Below, piece by piece: positions 55,135 to 62,512 of a stretch of DNA of 64,000 nt. The stretch comes from Hyalangium versicolor (GTDB lineage: Bacteria > Myxococcota > Myxococcia > Myxococcales > Myxococcaceae). The stretch spans positions 248,001 to 312,000 of the forward strand of contig NZ_JAHXBF010000017.1 of assembly GCF_020103695.1 (NCBI RefSeq). The letters are read 5' to 3'. The notes beneath the pieces are model-generated. The model did no database searches, was not told the DNA's origin, and worked only from the letters and a program-made list of their open reading frames with translations. A program made the position numbers and the translations under genes. The first letter of the stretch is position 1; every line of letters begins with the position of its first letter.

Positions 55135-56295
55135 CTACCGGTCTACGCTCCAGGCCTGCTCCACGAGCCCCTCGAGACGCGTCCCCGATTCCTGCCAGCC
55201 GCGCATGCCGGCGTTGCCCATGCCGCGCTTCCAGATGAAGGTGCGGAGCACGTCGCGGACCCGGTCTGCCTCCGGCCCCTGGGTGAGCTGATCGGCACGG
55301 AGGGAGCGCTCTCGTAGGCGCTCCCAGTCGGTGTCGGAGAGGCGGGGCGGGTCCTCGGCGCGGTCCGGGCGCAGCAGGAGCCAGAGTTCGTGTGCCAACT
55401 CGATCAGGCCCGCGCGTGCGTCGCTGGCCACCTCCGAGCCCGGGAGGCGGGCCTCGGGGACGAGCTCGCGTGCACAGAGCCACCAGGCCACCTTCACACA
55501 TTCACCGGGCGTAGGCTGGAGGGGATAGAGGCGCGTGCGGACCAGCAGCTCCAACTGCCTGCGCGCCACGATGCGCCAGTACTCGGCGCACAGCAGGTGC
55601 TCGGGGCCGTTGCGCGGAGGGTGGAGCGGGGCTCGCTCGGCCCTCTTGCGAAGTTCACCGATCAATCCTCCCGTCCGGTCCACGCCCGAGAGCCGAGACC
55701 AGGCCTGGGCCACGGCCACCTCTCCCGGCGACCACTGGCTGCGAAGCATCCCCACCTCGTCCACACGGAAAGGCAGCGGAGCCTCGGGATCGAAGGGCCG
55801 CGCGAAGAGGGTGGCCAGGAGCCTTCCGAAGGAGGCGAGCTCCGAGACCAGCGGGAGCTCGTCCGGGAGCAGTTCCAGCGCCGTGGCCCACCGCTGAGCT
55901 GGGGCGAGCTCTCGGGGGGCCGTCAGTGCCCACTCGTCCAATTGCTCCAGCAACGTGACGATCGGATCCGCCGGACTCCGCGAGAGTCGCTGGGCGACGG
56001 TCTGCACGAGCTTCCCGCGAAGCGCCTGAACGTCTCGCAGGAGTTGGACGGTGGGGCTCGATGCAAGCCACGACTCGGCCTGGGCGCGGCGGAGGGCAGC
56101 GGTCAGCGCCTCGTCCACCTTCACCTGGGAGTCCCTCATCTCGCGGAGCAGCGCCCGGTCCTTGCGCAGCCGCTCCTCCGAGTTCTTCGCGTTCAGCGCG
56201 TCGAGCAAGGCACGGTAGCGGAACCGGGCGGACTCCAGCAGCTCCGCCCGGCCCTCCAAGCGCAGCCGGTACTCATCCGCGGCGGGCCGTCCCAT
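55135..56295 (-). CDS. Hypothetical protein, helical
   Basis: 386 residues, no signal peptide or membrane span. The first 90 residues are a charged coiled coil (E-E-R-L-R-K-D-R-A-L-L-R-E-M-R). The rest is arginine- and leucine-rich helix with tryptophan clusters (C-A-E-Y-W-R-I-V-A-R-R-Q, V-K-V-A-W-W-L-C-A-R) and no known catalytic motif. Not recognised. Lies 17 bp downstream of the SRPBCC gene on the same strand, so it could share its transcript. Confidence 0.6.
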   Translation of the reverse strand: MGRPAADEYRLRLEGRAELLESARFRYRALLDALNAKNSEERLRKDRALLREMRDSQVKVDEALTAALRRAQAESWLASSPTVQLLRDVQALRGKLVQTVAQRLSRSPADPIVTLLEQLDEWALTAPRELAPAQRWATALELLPDELPLVSELASFGRLLATLFARPFDPEAPLPFRVDEVGMLRSQWSPGEVAVAQAWSRLSGVDRTGGLIGELRKRAERAPLHPPRNGPEHLLCAEYWRIVARRQLELLVRTRLYPLQPTPGECVKVAWWLCARELVPEARLPGSEVASDARAGLIELAHELWLLLRPDRAEDPPRLSDTDWERLRERSLRADQLTQGPEADRVRDVLRTFIWKRGMGNAGMRGWQESGTRLEGLVEQAWSVDR

Positions 56296-56312
56296 GGCAC
56301 TTCATGCCCGTC

Positions 56313-56777
56313 CTAGTTCGCGCCCAGGGTGACGAGAAGCTCGTCCAGTTGCTGGAACGTCTCGACCAGCGCATCCTGCGCCCCGGTGCCGGCCTCGTCG
56401 AGAGCTTCCTTCGAGGGGTAGAGCTCGCTCAGGACCAGCAGCGTCTTGCCCCCTTTTTCCTCGAAGGTCACCGTGGTGACGGACCCATTGTCACCCCCTT
56501 CCTCATTGGTCCAGACGAGGCGCGAGTGCGGTGTCACTTCGGTGTAACTACCGAAGAACGCCATCCCTTGGCCGAACACCAGACGGTACTTGCCCCCGGT
56601 ACGAACATCCATCTCGCAGGAAACCAGGACCATTCCCATCGACTTCGGCACCCACCACTTCTTGAACAGCTCGGGTTTTGTCCACGCCTCGAACACGATG
56701 CGTGCCGGACCATTGAAAGTTCGCGTGACGACGATCTCACGCTCGGACTTCCGTTCCACAGTCGTGCGGTTCTTCAT
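56313..56777 (-). CDS. SRPBCC / AHSA1-domain protein (second pair)
   Basis: 154 residues. Helix-grip fold of the AHSA1 family: V-T-R-T-F-N-G-P-A-R-I-V-F-E-A-W-T-K-P-E, W-W-V-P-K-S-M-G, C-E-M-D-V-R-T-G-G-K-Y-R and a closing helix ending G-A-N. Paired with an ArsR gene that ends 10 bp upstream, mirroring the pair at 6.3-7.2 kb. ATG 56777 is used; a further ATG at 56810 would overlap the ArsR gene by 23 bp. Probably a hydrophobic-ligand-binding partner of the regulator; ligand unknown. Confidence 0.85.
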   Translation of the reverse strand: MKNRTTVERKSEREIVVTRTFNGPARIVFEAWTKPELFKKWWVPKSMGMVLVSCEMDVRTGGKYRLVFGQGMAFFGSYTEVTPHSRLVWTNEEGGDNGSVTTVTFEEKGGKTLLVLSELYPSKEALDEAGTGAQDALVETFQQLDELLVTLGAN

Positions 56778-56787
56778 GGGTGTGGGC

Positions 56788-57153
56788 TCACTCTCTCTTC
56801 TTGCGTCCATCGAGTTGCTCCTTGCGTTTCAATTCCTCGACAACCTTGTCCAACTCGTCGAAGCGTGCGTCCCAGAGTTGGCGGTACCTCTCGAGCCATG
56901 CCATCTCATCCTCCAGTCGGCGCGGGCCGATCTTGCAGGTCCGCACGCGCCCGACCTTCTCCGTGATCACGAGCCCGGCCCGCTCCAGGACACCGACGTG
57001 CTTCTTCATGCCCGTGAGGGTCATGTTGAACTTCTCGGCGAGGTCCGTGATCGAGGCCTCCGCACGCCCGAGCTGCTCCAGAACACCGCGTCGGGTGGCG
57101 TCGGAGAGCGCGGCGAACGAAGCATCGAGGCCGGCATTTGCATACTGAACCAT
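56788..57153 (-). CDS. ArsR family transcriptional regulator (second pair)
   Basis: 121 residues. Winged helix: L-S-D-A-T-R-R-G-V-L-E-Q-L, recognition helix N-M-T-L-T-G-M-K-K-H-V-G-V-L and wing K-V-G-R-V-R-T-C-K-I, then a C-terminal helix with E-R-Y-R-Q-L-W-D-A. No metal-binding cysteine set. The start codon lies at the centre of a perfect 9-bp dyad (57144-57163), strong circumstantial evidence for autorepression. The SRPBCC gene follows 10 bp downstream. Confidence 0.9.
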   Translation of the reverse strand: MVQYANAGLDASFAALSDATRRGVLEQLGRAEASITDLAEKFNMTLTGMKKHVGVLERAGLVITEKVGRVRTCKIGPRRLEDEMAWLERYRQLWDARFDELDKVVEELKRKEQLDGRKKRE

Positions 57154-57163
57154 GTGGTTCAGT
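57144..57163. promoter_or_regulatory. Operator dyad centred on the ArsR start codon
   Basis: ACTGAACCA (57144-57152) and TGGTTCAGT (57155-57163) are perfect 9-bp inverted arms with a 2-bp spacer. The ArsR ATG (minus strand, 57153-57151) lies inside the dyad, which also covers the predicted transcription start, so a bound dimer would block initiation. Confidence 0.65.
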
Positions 57164-57191
57164 GTCTAGCACGCGGAGAGATGGCACGCAA
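57163..57191 (-). promoter_or_regulatory. Candidate promoter of the second ArsR pair
   Basis: On the minus strand TTGCGT (57191-57186), a 17-bp spacer and TAGACA (57168-57163). Initiation about seven bases on falls at about 57156, only a few bases before the ATG at 57153, so the message would be nearly leaderless. It abuts the dyad operator. Confidence 0.45.
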
Positions 57192-57602
57192 GGGCAGTTC
57201 GAGCGCGCTGCTTGAACAGCTCGCGGCGGTGCCGTCGGAGCATCTGGGAGGGCGGTTGAAGGTGGGGGCTGGAGCGGAGGGGCCGAGCACCCCATCGGGC
57301 ACACTGCTGCCCAGGCCGACCTCCCTTCAGGGCGCGGCAAGAGCCAGAGCTGCGCCTGTGGGGTGTATTGAGCGCCTCAACACACCACTGCCTGATGGGG
57401 TCCTCGCGCCGGGGCTCGCCTCGCACCTGCAGTGGCGAGGCCCAGGGGCTTCACCATCGCTCGCACCCCTCGTGCTCCCTTCACGGACTCCAACACCCGC
57501 CGCCTGCCTCCACTGCTCACGCAGGCCCACACAACACGTCGATGGCGAACGTCCTCACCTGCTTGGGGGAGCAACCTGATACGGTCAGAGGACGGCCCCA
57601 CC
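57192..57602. other. 411-bp stretch with no convincing gene
   Basis: An open plus-strand frame begins at 57181 (M-A-R-K-G-S-S-S-A-L-L-E-Q-L) but its latter part is proline/arginine-rich shadow-like sequence and it has no ribosome site; it may be the stub of a lost gene. Nothing else was recognised. It must contain the promoter of the LRR-toxin gene at 57603. Confidence 0.4.
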
Positions 57603-58961
57603 ATGTCCAACTCGCCTGATTCGAAGAATCCGCCGCCGGATAAGACCGACTCTCGCTCCAAGGCAAGGTATGGCAACCTGCGGGAAGCGGAGGCCCGCAT
57701 CGAAGTGGCGGCGGCCAAGGAGGCGAAAGGCCTCAGCCTGAGCGGCCTGAATCTCATCAAGCTGCCAGAGTCGGTGAGCCAACTGCCTCATCTGACAGAT
57801 CTGGATGTCGGGGGCAACTCGCTCGTGGAGCTGCCCGAGTCGATCGGGCGGCTCAAGAAACTCGAGCGGCTCTGGGCGTACGGCAACAATCTGACGGTCC
57901 TGCCGGACTCGCTGGCCGACCTCAACCAGCTTCGAGAACTCTCTCTCGTAGCCAATCGACTGCGCGCGCTCCCCAAGACGCTCGGAAGACTCGATCGCCT
58001 GGAGTCGCTCCTGGTTCAGCATAACGAGCTGACCTCGCTGCCGGAGTCTTTGAGCCAGTTGAAACGGGCGGCGGCAATCGAACCCGCAGCGTGGAGTTTT
58101 GGCGAGAGTCAAATCATGAAAAGGTTCGTGCAAAGAATCGTCTGCGCACTGCTGCTGTTCGCGCTCTGCACGACTGCTTTGGCACAAGGAGATAGCTTCA
58201 CAACGCGCATCCCTGCCACGATTGCTATAGGCGATTTCGCGGAAGCGAAGGTGCTTATCGAAGAGGCAGTCAAGATTGGCGTCATCACCGCGGCGGCGGA
58301 GTATAGAGCGCAGATTCAGGCCCAAGAGCAGGCAAGGCGACAACAAGCACAAGAACGATCTGCCTCCACCCAACAGGCCAAGCCGCAACAGGCAGGCGAT
58401 GTCAATCTGGCCCCCAAGACGGACACCCAGCCATCTTTTAAGAGAAGACTGGGCCCGGATGGCATTCCTCTTCCGTATGAGCCAGATGCGGACCCTGACA
58501 AGAGCAGGGAAAAACCGGGCCGCATCTATGTGACCTATACGAAATTCAACAACGGGACCAAGCGCTTCTACTCTGGGCGGGCCAGCATGGTGGTGGACCT
58601 GAACAAGCCCTACCGTCCTCAAGCAGTAAGGGCTGTGGAACAACGGGACAAGAACCATCACATCGAGGACGAGAATCCCGAACCGAAGGATTCCGCGTTC
58701 GACCCCGCGCGGCTTGACGAGTTCGATGTCGGAACCGCCGTGAATTACAATGACAGGTATCGGGATCTTGCTTACTGGCGGATTCGCGGAAGAGAGCAGC
58801 AGTTGATTGATCGCTTCGGAGGTGCATGGTCCGACACAGGAGAGCCCTACAAAACAGAGAACCCTTACCGAGGCGTGGCGAAAGACAATGTGAATGGCCG
58901 AAGGTTCTACAATACCGCCACGGATAAATGGGGCAAGCTCAGCGAGTACACGGGAGACTAG
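57603..58961 (+). CDS. LRR remnant joined in frame to a secreted toxin-like protein
   Basis: One 452-codon frame with two unlike halves. Residues 1-155 are charged sequence and five leucine-rich repeats (L-P-E-S-x-x-x-L-x-x-L) that stop abruptly at Q-L-K-R-A-A-A-I-E-P. At residue 172 an ATG (58116) begins a normal signal peptide (M-K-R-F-V-Q-R-I-V then A-L-L-L-F-A-L, A-L-A-Q). A signal peptide in the middle means the halves were separate genes, or a truncated LRR gene lost its stop. The C-terminal half has Y-V-T-Y-T-K-F, Y-S-G-R-A-S, H-H-I-E and I-R-G-R-E-Q-Q-L-I-D, a polymorphic-toxin-like pattern resembling GIY-YIG nucleases (inference). Lower GC than neighbours. Confidence 0.65.
   Translation: MSNSPDSKNPPPDKTDSRSKARYGNLREAEARIEVAAAKEAKGLSLSGLNLIKLPESVSQLPHLTDLDVGGNSLVELPESIGRLKKLERLWAYGNNLTVLPDSLADLNQLRELSLVANRLRALPKTLGRLDRLESLLVQHNELTSLPESLSQLKRAAAIEPAAWSFGESQIMKRFVQRIVCALLLFALCTTALAQGDSFTTRIPATIAIGDFAEAKVLIEEAVKIGVITAAAEYRAQIQAQEQARRQQAQERSASTQQAKPQQAGDVNLAPKTDTQPSFKRRLGPDGIPLPYEPDADPDKSREKPGRIYVTYTKFNNGTKRFYSGRASMVVDLNKPYRPQAVRAVEQRDKNHHIEDENPEPKDSAFDPARLDEFDVGTAVNYNDRYRDLAYWRIRGREQQLIDRFGGAWSDTGEPYKTENPYRGVAKDNVNGRRFYNTATDKWGKLSEYTGD
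58116..58961 (+). other. Internal start: stand-alone secreted toxin-like protein
   Basis: Starting at ATG 58116 gives a 281-residue protein with a cleavable signal peptide (A-L-C-T-T-A-L-A-Q), a Q/A-rich helical stretch, and the toxin-like C-terminus. This is the biologically sensible product. The ribosome site is weak (GAGAG, about seven bases upstream). The next gene encodes an Imm26-like protein 13 bp downstream. Confidence 0.6.
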
Positions 58962-58974
58962 GGAGGAGATGCAT

Positions 58975-59427
58975 ATGCGCACAGATAAGCCGGGAACGTT
59001 CCTGGCAATCCCTCTCGGTGATGGCTCATTCGGTTATGGGAGGGTTCTCGAAGCCCCCTATGCTGCCTTCTATGATTACAGAACCACGGAGCTGGATAGG
59101 GACCTGAGCAGGATTGCATCCAAGCCCGTCCTCTTCAAGATCGCTGTCCACCATTCCTCCGCCGATCGCTGGAAGCCCATCGGTTGGAAGGAGGTAGAGA
59201 CGCACCTCGCTCAACCGATCGTCGCGTTCACCCAGGACATTGGGAACCTCCAACGCTGCACCATCTTCGACACCGCCGGAAATGAACGGACTGCTGAACC
59301 GCAGGAGTGCGTAGGTCTGGAGCCAGCGGCTGTTTGGGAACAGCACCATGTTGAGGATCGCTTGCTCGACACCTTTATGGGTAGGCCCAACGCCTACGTG
59401 GAGCGTCTGAGCGTACGGCTCCTATAA
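58975..59427 (+). CDS. Imm26-like immunity protein
   Basis: 150 residues. G-T-F-L-A-I-P-L-G-D-G-S-F-G-Y-G-R-V-L at the N-terminus is the opening pattern of the Imm26 immunity family; V-L-F-K-I-A-V-H and W-K-P-I-G-W follow. ATG 58975 has GGAGGAG six bases upstream; the ATG at 58969 would leave no spacing. It follows the secreted toxin-like gene by 13 bp, the usual toxin then immunity order. Composition is less GC-rich than the chromosome core, as expected for an exchanged cassette. Confidence 0.65.
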   Translation: MRTDKPGTFLAIPLGDGSFGYGRVLEAPYAAFYDYRTTELDRDLSRIASKPVLFKIAVHHSSADRWKPIGWKEVETHLAQPIVAFTQDIGNLQRCTIFDTAGNERTAEPQECVGLEPAAVWEQHHVEDRLLDTFMGRPNAYVERLSVRLL

Positions 59428-59490
59428 GGAACTGCAGCCAGGGATGCGGTAGCCGTATAACCCCCCGAGCCGGGTTGACACTGGGGGCTG

Positions 59491-59930
59491 GTCGGGTAGA
59501 CCCGAGCGCTGACTGGCCCCGGGCCCCCCACAGATCCGGACGTGCGCCACTCACGCATCCGGCTATTGGATGCTCCGAATCCCGTACAGCCCTCCCTCCC
59601 CGCTTCGTTTCCTTCGCGGAGCAGGTACCACCGCCCCCTGTCTTTCGCTCCCGTGCGCGTCGGGCGCCCATCGCGCTCGGGCCAGGGTTGTTCTCCGGCT
59701 TCCCCAACCGGCTGTTTGACGTGGCGTCGTACGGGCCTCCCAGGTTCCTTGGGGGACCTTTGTGTGCAAGCCCTGCTCTTCGATCCCGGTGGGAGCGCCG
59801 CGCCGGCCCCCACAAGGAAGCTTTCGAGGCTCAATCACACGGCCTGCACACTCGCTGTCTACGCTTCGCAGCCAGGGTTACCCCTGTGCCACACAAGACT
59901 CTCCCGCCGCCTCCACCTGGCGACCTGTGA
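59491..59930 (-). mobile_element. ORF-less group II intron remnant
   Basis: On the minus strand a 32-nt hairpin at 59564-59533 has the domain V features of group II introns: it opens with the catalytic triad AGC, pairs CCGGA with TCCGG and GCG with CGC around a small terminal loop, and has the two-base bulge side (ACG). It is followed by a GC-rich domain VI-like stem and ends TCTACCCGAC (59491), like intron 3' ends. Upstream (to about 59930) are stretches such as GAAGCGTAGACAGCGAGTGT that I associate with intron domain I. No reverse transcriptase ORF remains. The 5' boundary is approximate. Confidence 0.5.
59533..59564 (-). ncRNA. Group II intron domain V hairpin
   Basis: A 32-nt stem-loop beginning AGCCGGATGCG and ending CGCACGTCCGGATC on the minus strand. 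The AGC triad, bulge and conserved lower stem match domain V; the terminal loop is not a clean GNRA tetraloop, which may reflect decay. Confidence 0.55.
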
Positions 59931-60152
59931 AGACAGAGGGCTCTGCCTGAAACTGCAGTGAATCCGCGAGTTAATGATTTCTCGAACGTCGACCGCAGGT
60001 TATATGAGCCTTCGATCAGGAAGTTACGCAGCACTGTGGTTGTGCTAGGCGTCGCGATCGCAGGAAGCGCAGGGCAGTGAGCGTGCGAGTGAGAGACGCC
60101 GCTTGTTGAAAGCATCGCAGCTTAGGTACCCCGACAAAGAGGCTCGCAAGGA

Positions 60153-61058
60153 ATGACGACACCAAACGAGAGGACTGCTGAGAAACTCTTCGGTGCGGAC
60201 GGAGTTCAGCTCCTGGATGCCGCGCGAGTGCTGGTGGACGACTTTGAGCAGCATCCGATCCGCTATTCATACATGGACCCACAGGCGTTCGAACAGCTCT
60301 CTTGGAAAGACTCCAGTGCAGGACAGAAGATCTACTGGGAAGAGATGCTAAGACGCGCGCACTTTGCCGCTGCAGCCTCGGTTATTCGCGCATACCGGTG
60401 GTGCGGCGGGATGATGATGGGTTATTCGCAGGGCCTCTTCTTGCCATTCTGCGCGAGCTTTCGTGCGCTCATCGAGTCGGCGGCGGACGGATACGACGTT
60501 CTGAGACACGTGGCGGTGACGCTCGCCGAATGCCGGAACACGGTCAATCCGATAATACAGCTGAAGTCGGATGTTCGATTCTCGAATGTTCTATTGATTG
60601 CGAAGGAGCTCGAGGACTCTCTGATTCATTTCTCGCACGCACGCAAACTGACGAAAGGTGAAGTCGCCCCAGAGTCACACAAGGCGAAGACGGCAGCAGA
60701 GTACGTCAAGAGTCTGGAACAGCAGAGCGTACCCGGCCTCTATGACTGCTACTCGGAACTTTGTCAGTTCACACATCCGGCGGCCCACAGTGTTGGCCAC
60801 TTGCTCGTGCCGGAATCGCAGACCGATTTCGTGCTCGTTCCAGCGCATGATGAAAAACGGATCGAACATCTCATCAAAGCACGGCAAAAGCTCGTCGTGC
60901 CGCTCTTCATGTCTGCCTTCAACCCTGGGGCGCTGGCGTTGAAAGTGCTTCTGCATTTCGACGTGCCGCAACTTCATACGCCCGCAATCCGCCGGATGAA
61001 TCTGCGCGGCCTACCGGGTTGGAGGAAGTACGCGGCAAAGATGGACGTGGAGCCTTGA
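60153..61058 (+). CDS. Hypothetical helical protein
   Basis: 301 residues, no signal peptide. Mostly helical, with R-R-A-H-F-A-A-A-A-S-V-I-R-A-Y, F-C-A-S-F-R-A-L-I-E-S-A-A-D-G-Y and Y-S-E-L-C-Q-F-T-H-P-A-A-H-S near residue 205. The last motif (Y-x-x-L-C-x-x-x-H-P) is seen in some DUF5677- or Abi-like helical proteins, so a link to defence is conceivable but unproven. Codon use and GC are lower than in the core genes. Stands between the intron remnant and the IS element. Confidence 0.65.
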   Translation: MTTPNERTAEKLFGADGVQLLDAARVLVDDFEQHPIRYSYMDPQAFEQLSWKDSSAGQKIYWEEMLRRAHFAAAASVIRAYRWCGGMMMGYSQGLFLPFCASFRALIESAADGYDVLRHVAVTLAECRNTVNPIIQLKSDVRFSNVLLIAKELEDSLIHFSHARKLTKGEVAPESHKAKTAAEYVKSLEQQSVPGLYDCYSELCQFTHPAAHSVGHLLVPESQTDFVLVPAHDEKRIEHLIKARQKLVVPLFMSAFNPGALALKVLLHFDVPQLHTPAIRRMNLRGLPGWRKYAAKMDVEP

Positions 61059-61143
61059 TGTACAGTCCTGGCCACGAAGCCCCTGACCGGCTCCGTGACT
61101 CCATTACTTCCAAAATCTCCCGGGTTACAGAAGGACAAGAAGG

Positions 61144-61251
61144 ATGCTCGAGACGATAACGGGAATCATCACAAGCATCATTGGCCTGATACGTAAGCGG
61201 CTGGGCTTCAGTGCGTCAATCAACGACCATGACGTCGCGCTGTACGACTAA
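61144..61251 (+). CDS. 35-residue small ORF at the IS630 insertion site
   Basis: ATG 61144 with AAGAAGG immediately upstream. Product M-L-E-T-I-T-G-I-I-T-S-I-I-G-L-I-R-K-R-L, an amphipathic hydrophobic helix followed by a polar end (H-D-V-A-L-Y-D). The stop TAA straddles the left end of the IS element; without the insertion the frame would end at TAG in the same place, so the product is unaffected. Could be a small membrane-active peptide or chance; too short to be sure. Confidence 0.35.
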   Translation: MLETITGIITSIIGLIRKRLGFSASINDHDVALYD

Positions 61252-61281
61252 GCAGGGGGAACTAAGTCTTTTCAGGGGGTC
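61251..61281 (+). repeat. Left terminal inverted repeat of the IS630 element
   Basis: AGCAGGGGGAACTAAGTCTT and the following TTCAGGGGGTC; 27 of 31 bases match the reverse complement of 62391-62421. Confidence 0.9.
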
Positions 61282-62342
61282 CCCCTGAGAGCAAGAGGCT
61301 TGAGGCGACCTGAGCGACGCAGACGCCGCAGCAACCGTACGGTATCCGGGTAGAACGCCACGCGCTCTTCGGTCAGCATCCGGCTGAAGTATGTATCCTT
61401 GAGGTGGCCCCAGAAGTTCTCAATCCAGTTCAGGGTCTCGGAGGTGTATTTCGGGATCCGGAAGACGCGCACGAACGGGTGGGCCGCTTCGATTGCGAGA
61501 GTGGAGAGTCGCGAGTTGAAGGGCACGCCGTTGTCGAGCACGAGAACGATGCGGCATCCCGTATGCTGGGCCCGGTCCACGAGTCGCTTGAGCAGCGGAA
61601 GGAACAGGGCTGTGGATGCGCTGCGGGGCTGGTGGGTGAACAGGAACTGCCGAGTGGGAAGCGAATCGCGCCGCAGACGGCGACGCGGAGGTTCTGGCCT
61701 GGAGTGGGTATCCAGCGGCGGGTGCCTCGGCGGCGCCACATCTGGGAGACAACCGGCAATAACTCGAATCGGGTCGCGTCGGCGTACCACAACTCGAAGC
61801 TCGCCTCCGGCCAGCTGGCTGCGCGCTGGAGGAGTTTCAGGCGCCGAGCGGCCTGCTCTTTTCTCCTCCGGGTCAGCCAGGTTTCGGGTGGTTCGCTGGG
61901 TACGCCGCCATACGAAGCCGTGGCAGCGGAGCAATTCTCCCACCCAACGAGCGCTCAGGCGCACTCCGGTGCGCTGCTGGAGCCAAGCGGCAAGCCGCGC
62001 TCGGCTCCAGCGGGAGAACGCCAAGCCCCATTGGCGCGGGTCAGTCTCCACCGCCTCTATCAGCAGTTTGAGGTAGATGGCCGTGACGCGAGGTGGACGC
62101 CCAGAGCGAGCTTCGTCTGCCAACCCTTGGAGGCCAGACATGCGCCACCGCTGCCGCACGCCGTAGACGGTCCTCGTCGTCACCTCCAGGGTCTGGGCGA
62201 TGCTGCGCGCGCTTTCCCCTCCCGCTCTCCACAGCACAATGGTGGCGCGCAGGGCCGCCCCGTGCTGGCCACCGCGCAGGGCTCGCAGAAGCCCTCGTTT
62301 CTGGAGCTGGGTCAAATCGATGATGACCCGCTGTGAAGCCAT
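61272..62342 (-). pseudogene. IS630 family transposase, two compensating frameshifts
   Basis: The frame is open for 357 codons, but the middle third (about codons 168-245) is arginine/proline-rich shadow sequence, whereas the adjacent frame over the same DNA (61792 to about 61650) reads W-Y-A-D-A-T-R-F-E-L-L and P-T-P-G-Q-N-L-R-V-A-V, the DDE core with the first catalytic aspartate. The flanks in the main frame carry an N-terminal HTH (R-S-I-A-Q-T-L-E-V-T-T-R-T-V-Y) and the later D and E (V-L-V-L-D-N-G and N-W-I-E-N-F-W-G-H-L-K). Two opposite indels explain this. ATG 62342 with GGAGAG upstream is the likely original start. Confidence 0.85.
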
Positions 62343-62390
62343 CGACTCTCTCTCCAACCTCTCAGGTTGTTGAGAGGCTATCCTACCTCT

Positions 62391-62421
62391 GACCTCCTGA
62401 AAAGACTTGGTTCCTTCTGCT
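62391..62421 (-). repeat. Right terminal inverted repeat of the IS630 element
   Basis: Its reverse complement begins AGCAGAAGGAACCAAGTCTT and pairs with the left end at 27 of 31 positions; TA follows at 62422-62423. Confidence 0.9.
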
Positions 62422-62512
62422 TAGGGAGTTGCCCGAGGCATTCCCCGTGCTAAGCCTCACCGTGTCGAGAGTCCACTGCGGCTCCCGACTTCCCCTCTTC
62501 CACGAGAAGATC

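Larger units (their letters stand above)
61251..62421 (-). mobile_element. IS630-type insertion sequence, complete ends
   Basis: 1171 bp between 31-bp terminal inverted repeats (27 of 31 identical, outer bases AGCAG). Each end is flanked by TA (61249-61250 and 62422-62423), the target duplication typical of IS630/Tc1-mariner elements. It carries one transposase gene on the minus strand, which is frameshifted. It lies between a small ORF and a broken SGNH hydrolase gene. Confidence 0.9.

Noticed and set aside
57181..57579. A short gene starting M-A-R-K-G-S-S-S
   Set aside because: No ribosome site, and the latter part has shadow-like composition; at best a gene stub.
59475..59961. Overlapping plus-strand ORFs of about 140 codons
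   Set aside because: Proline/arginine-rich frames across a structured intron remnant that is read on the opposite strand.
61272..62342. Programmed frameshift producing the transposase
   Set aside because: Two shifts of opposite sign would be needed, and no slippery-heptamer-plus-structure signal was seen; decay is simpler.
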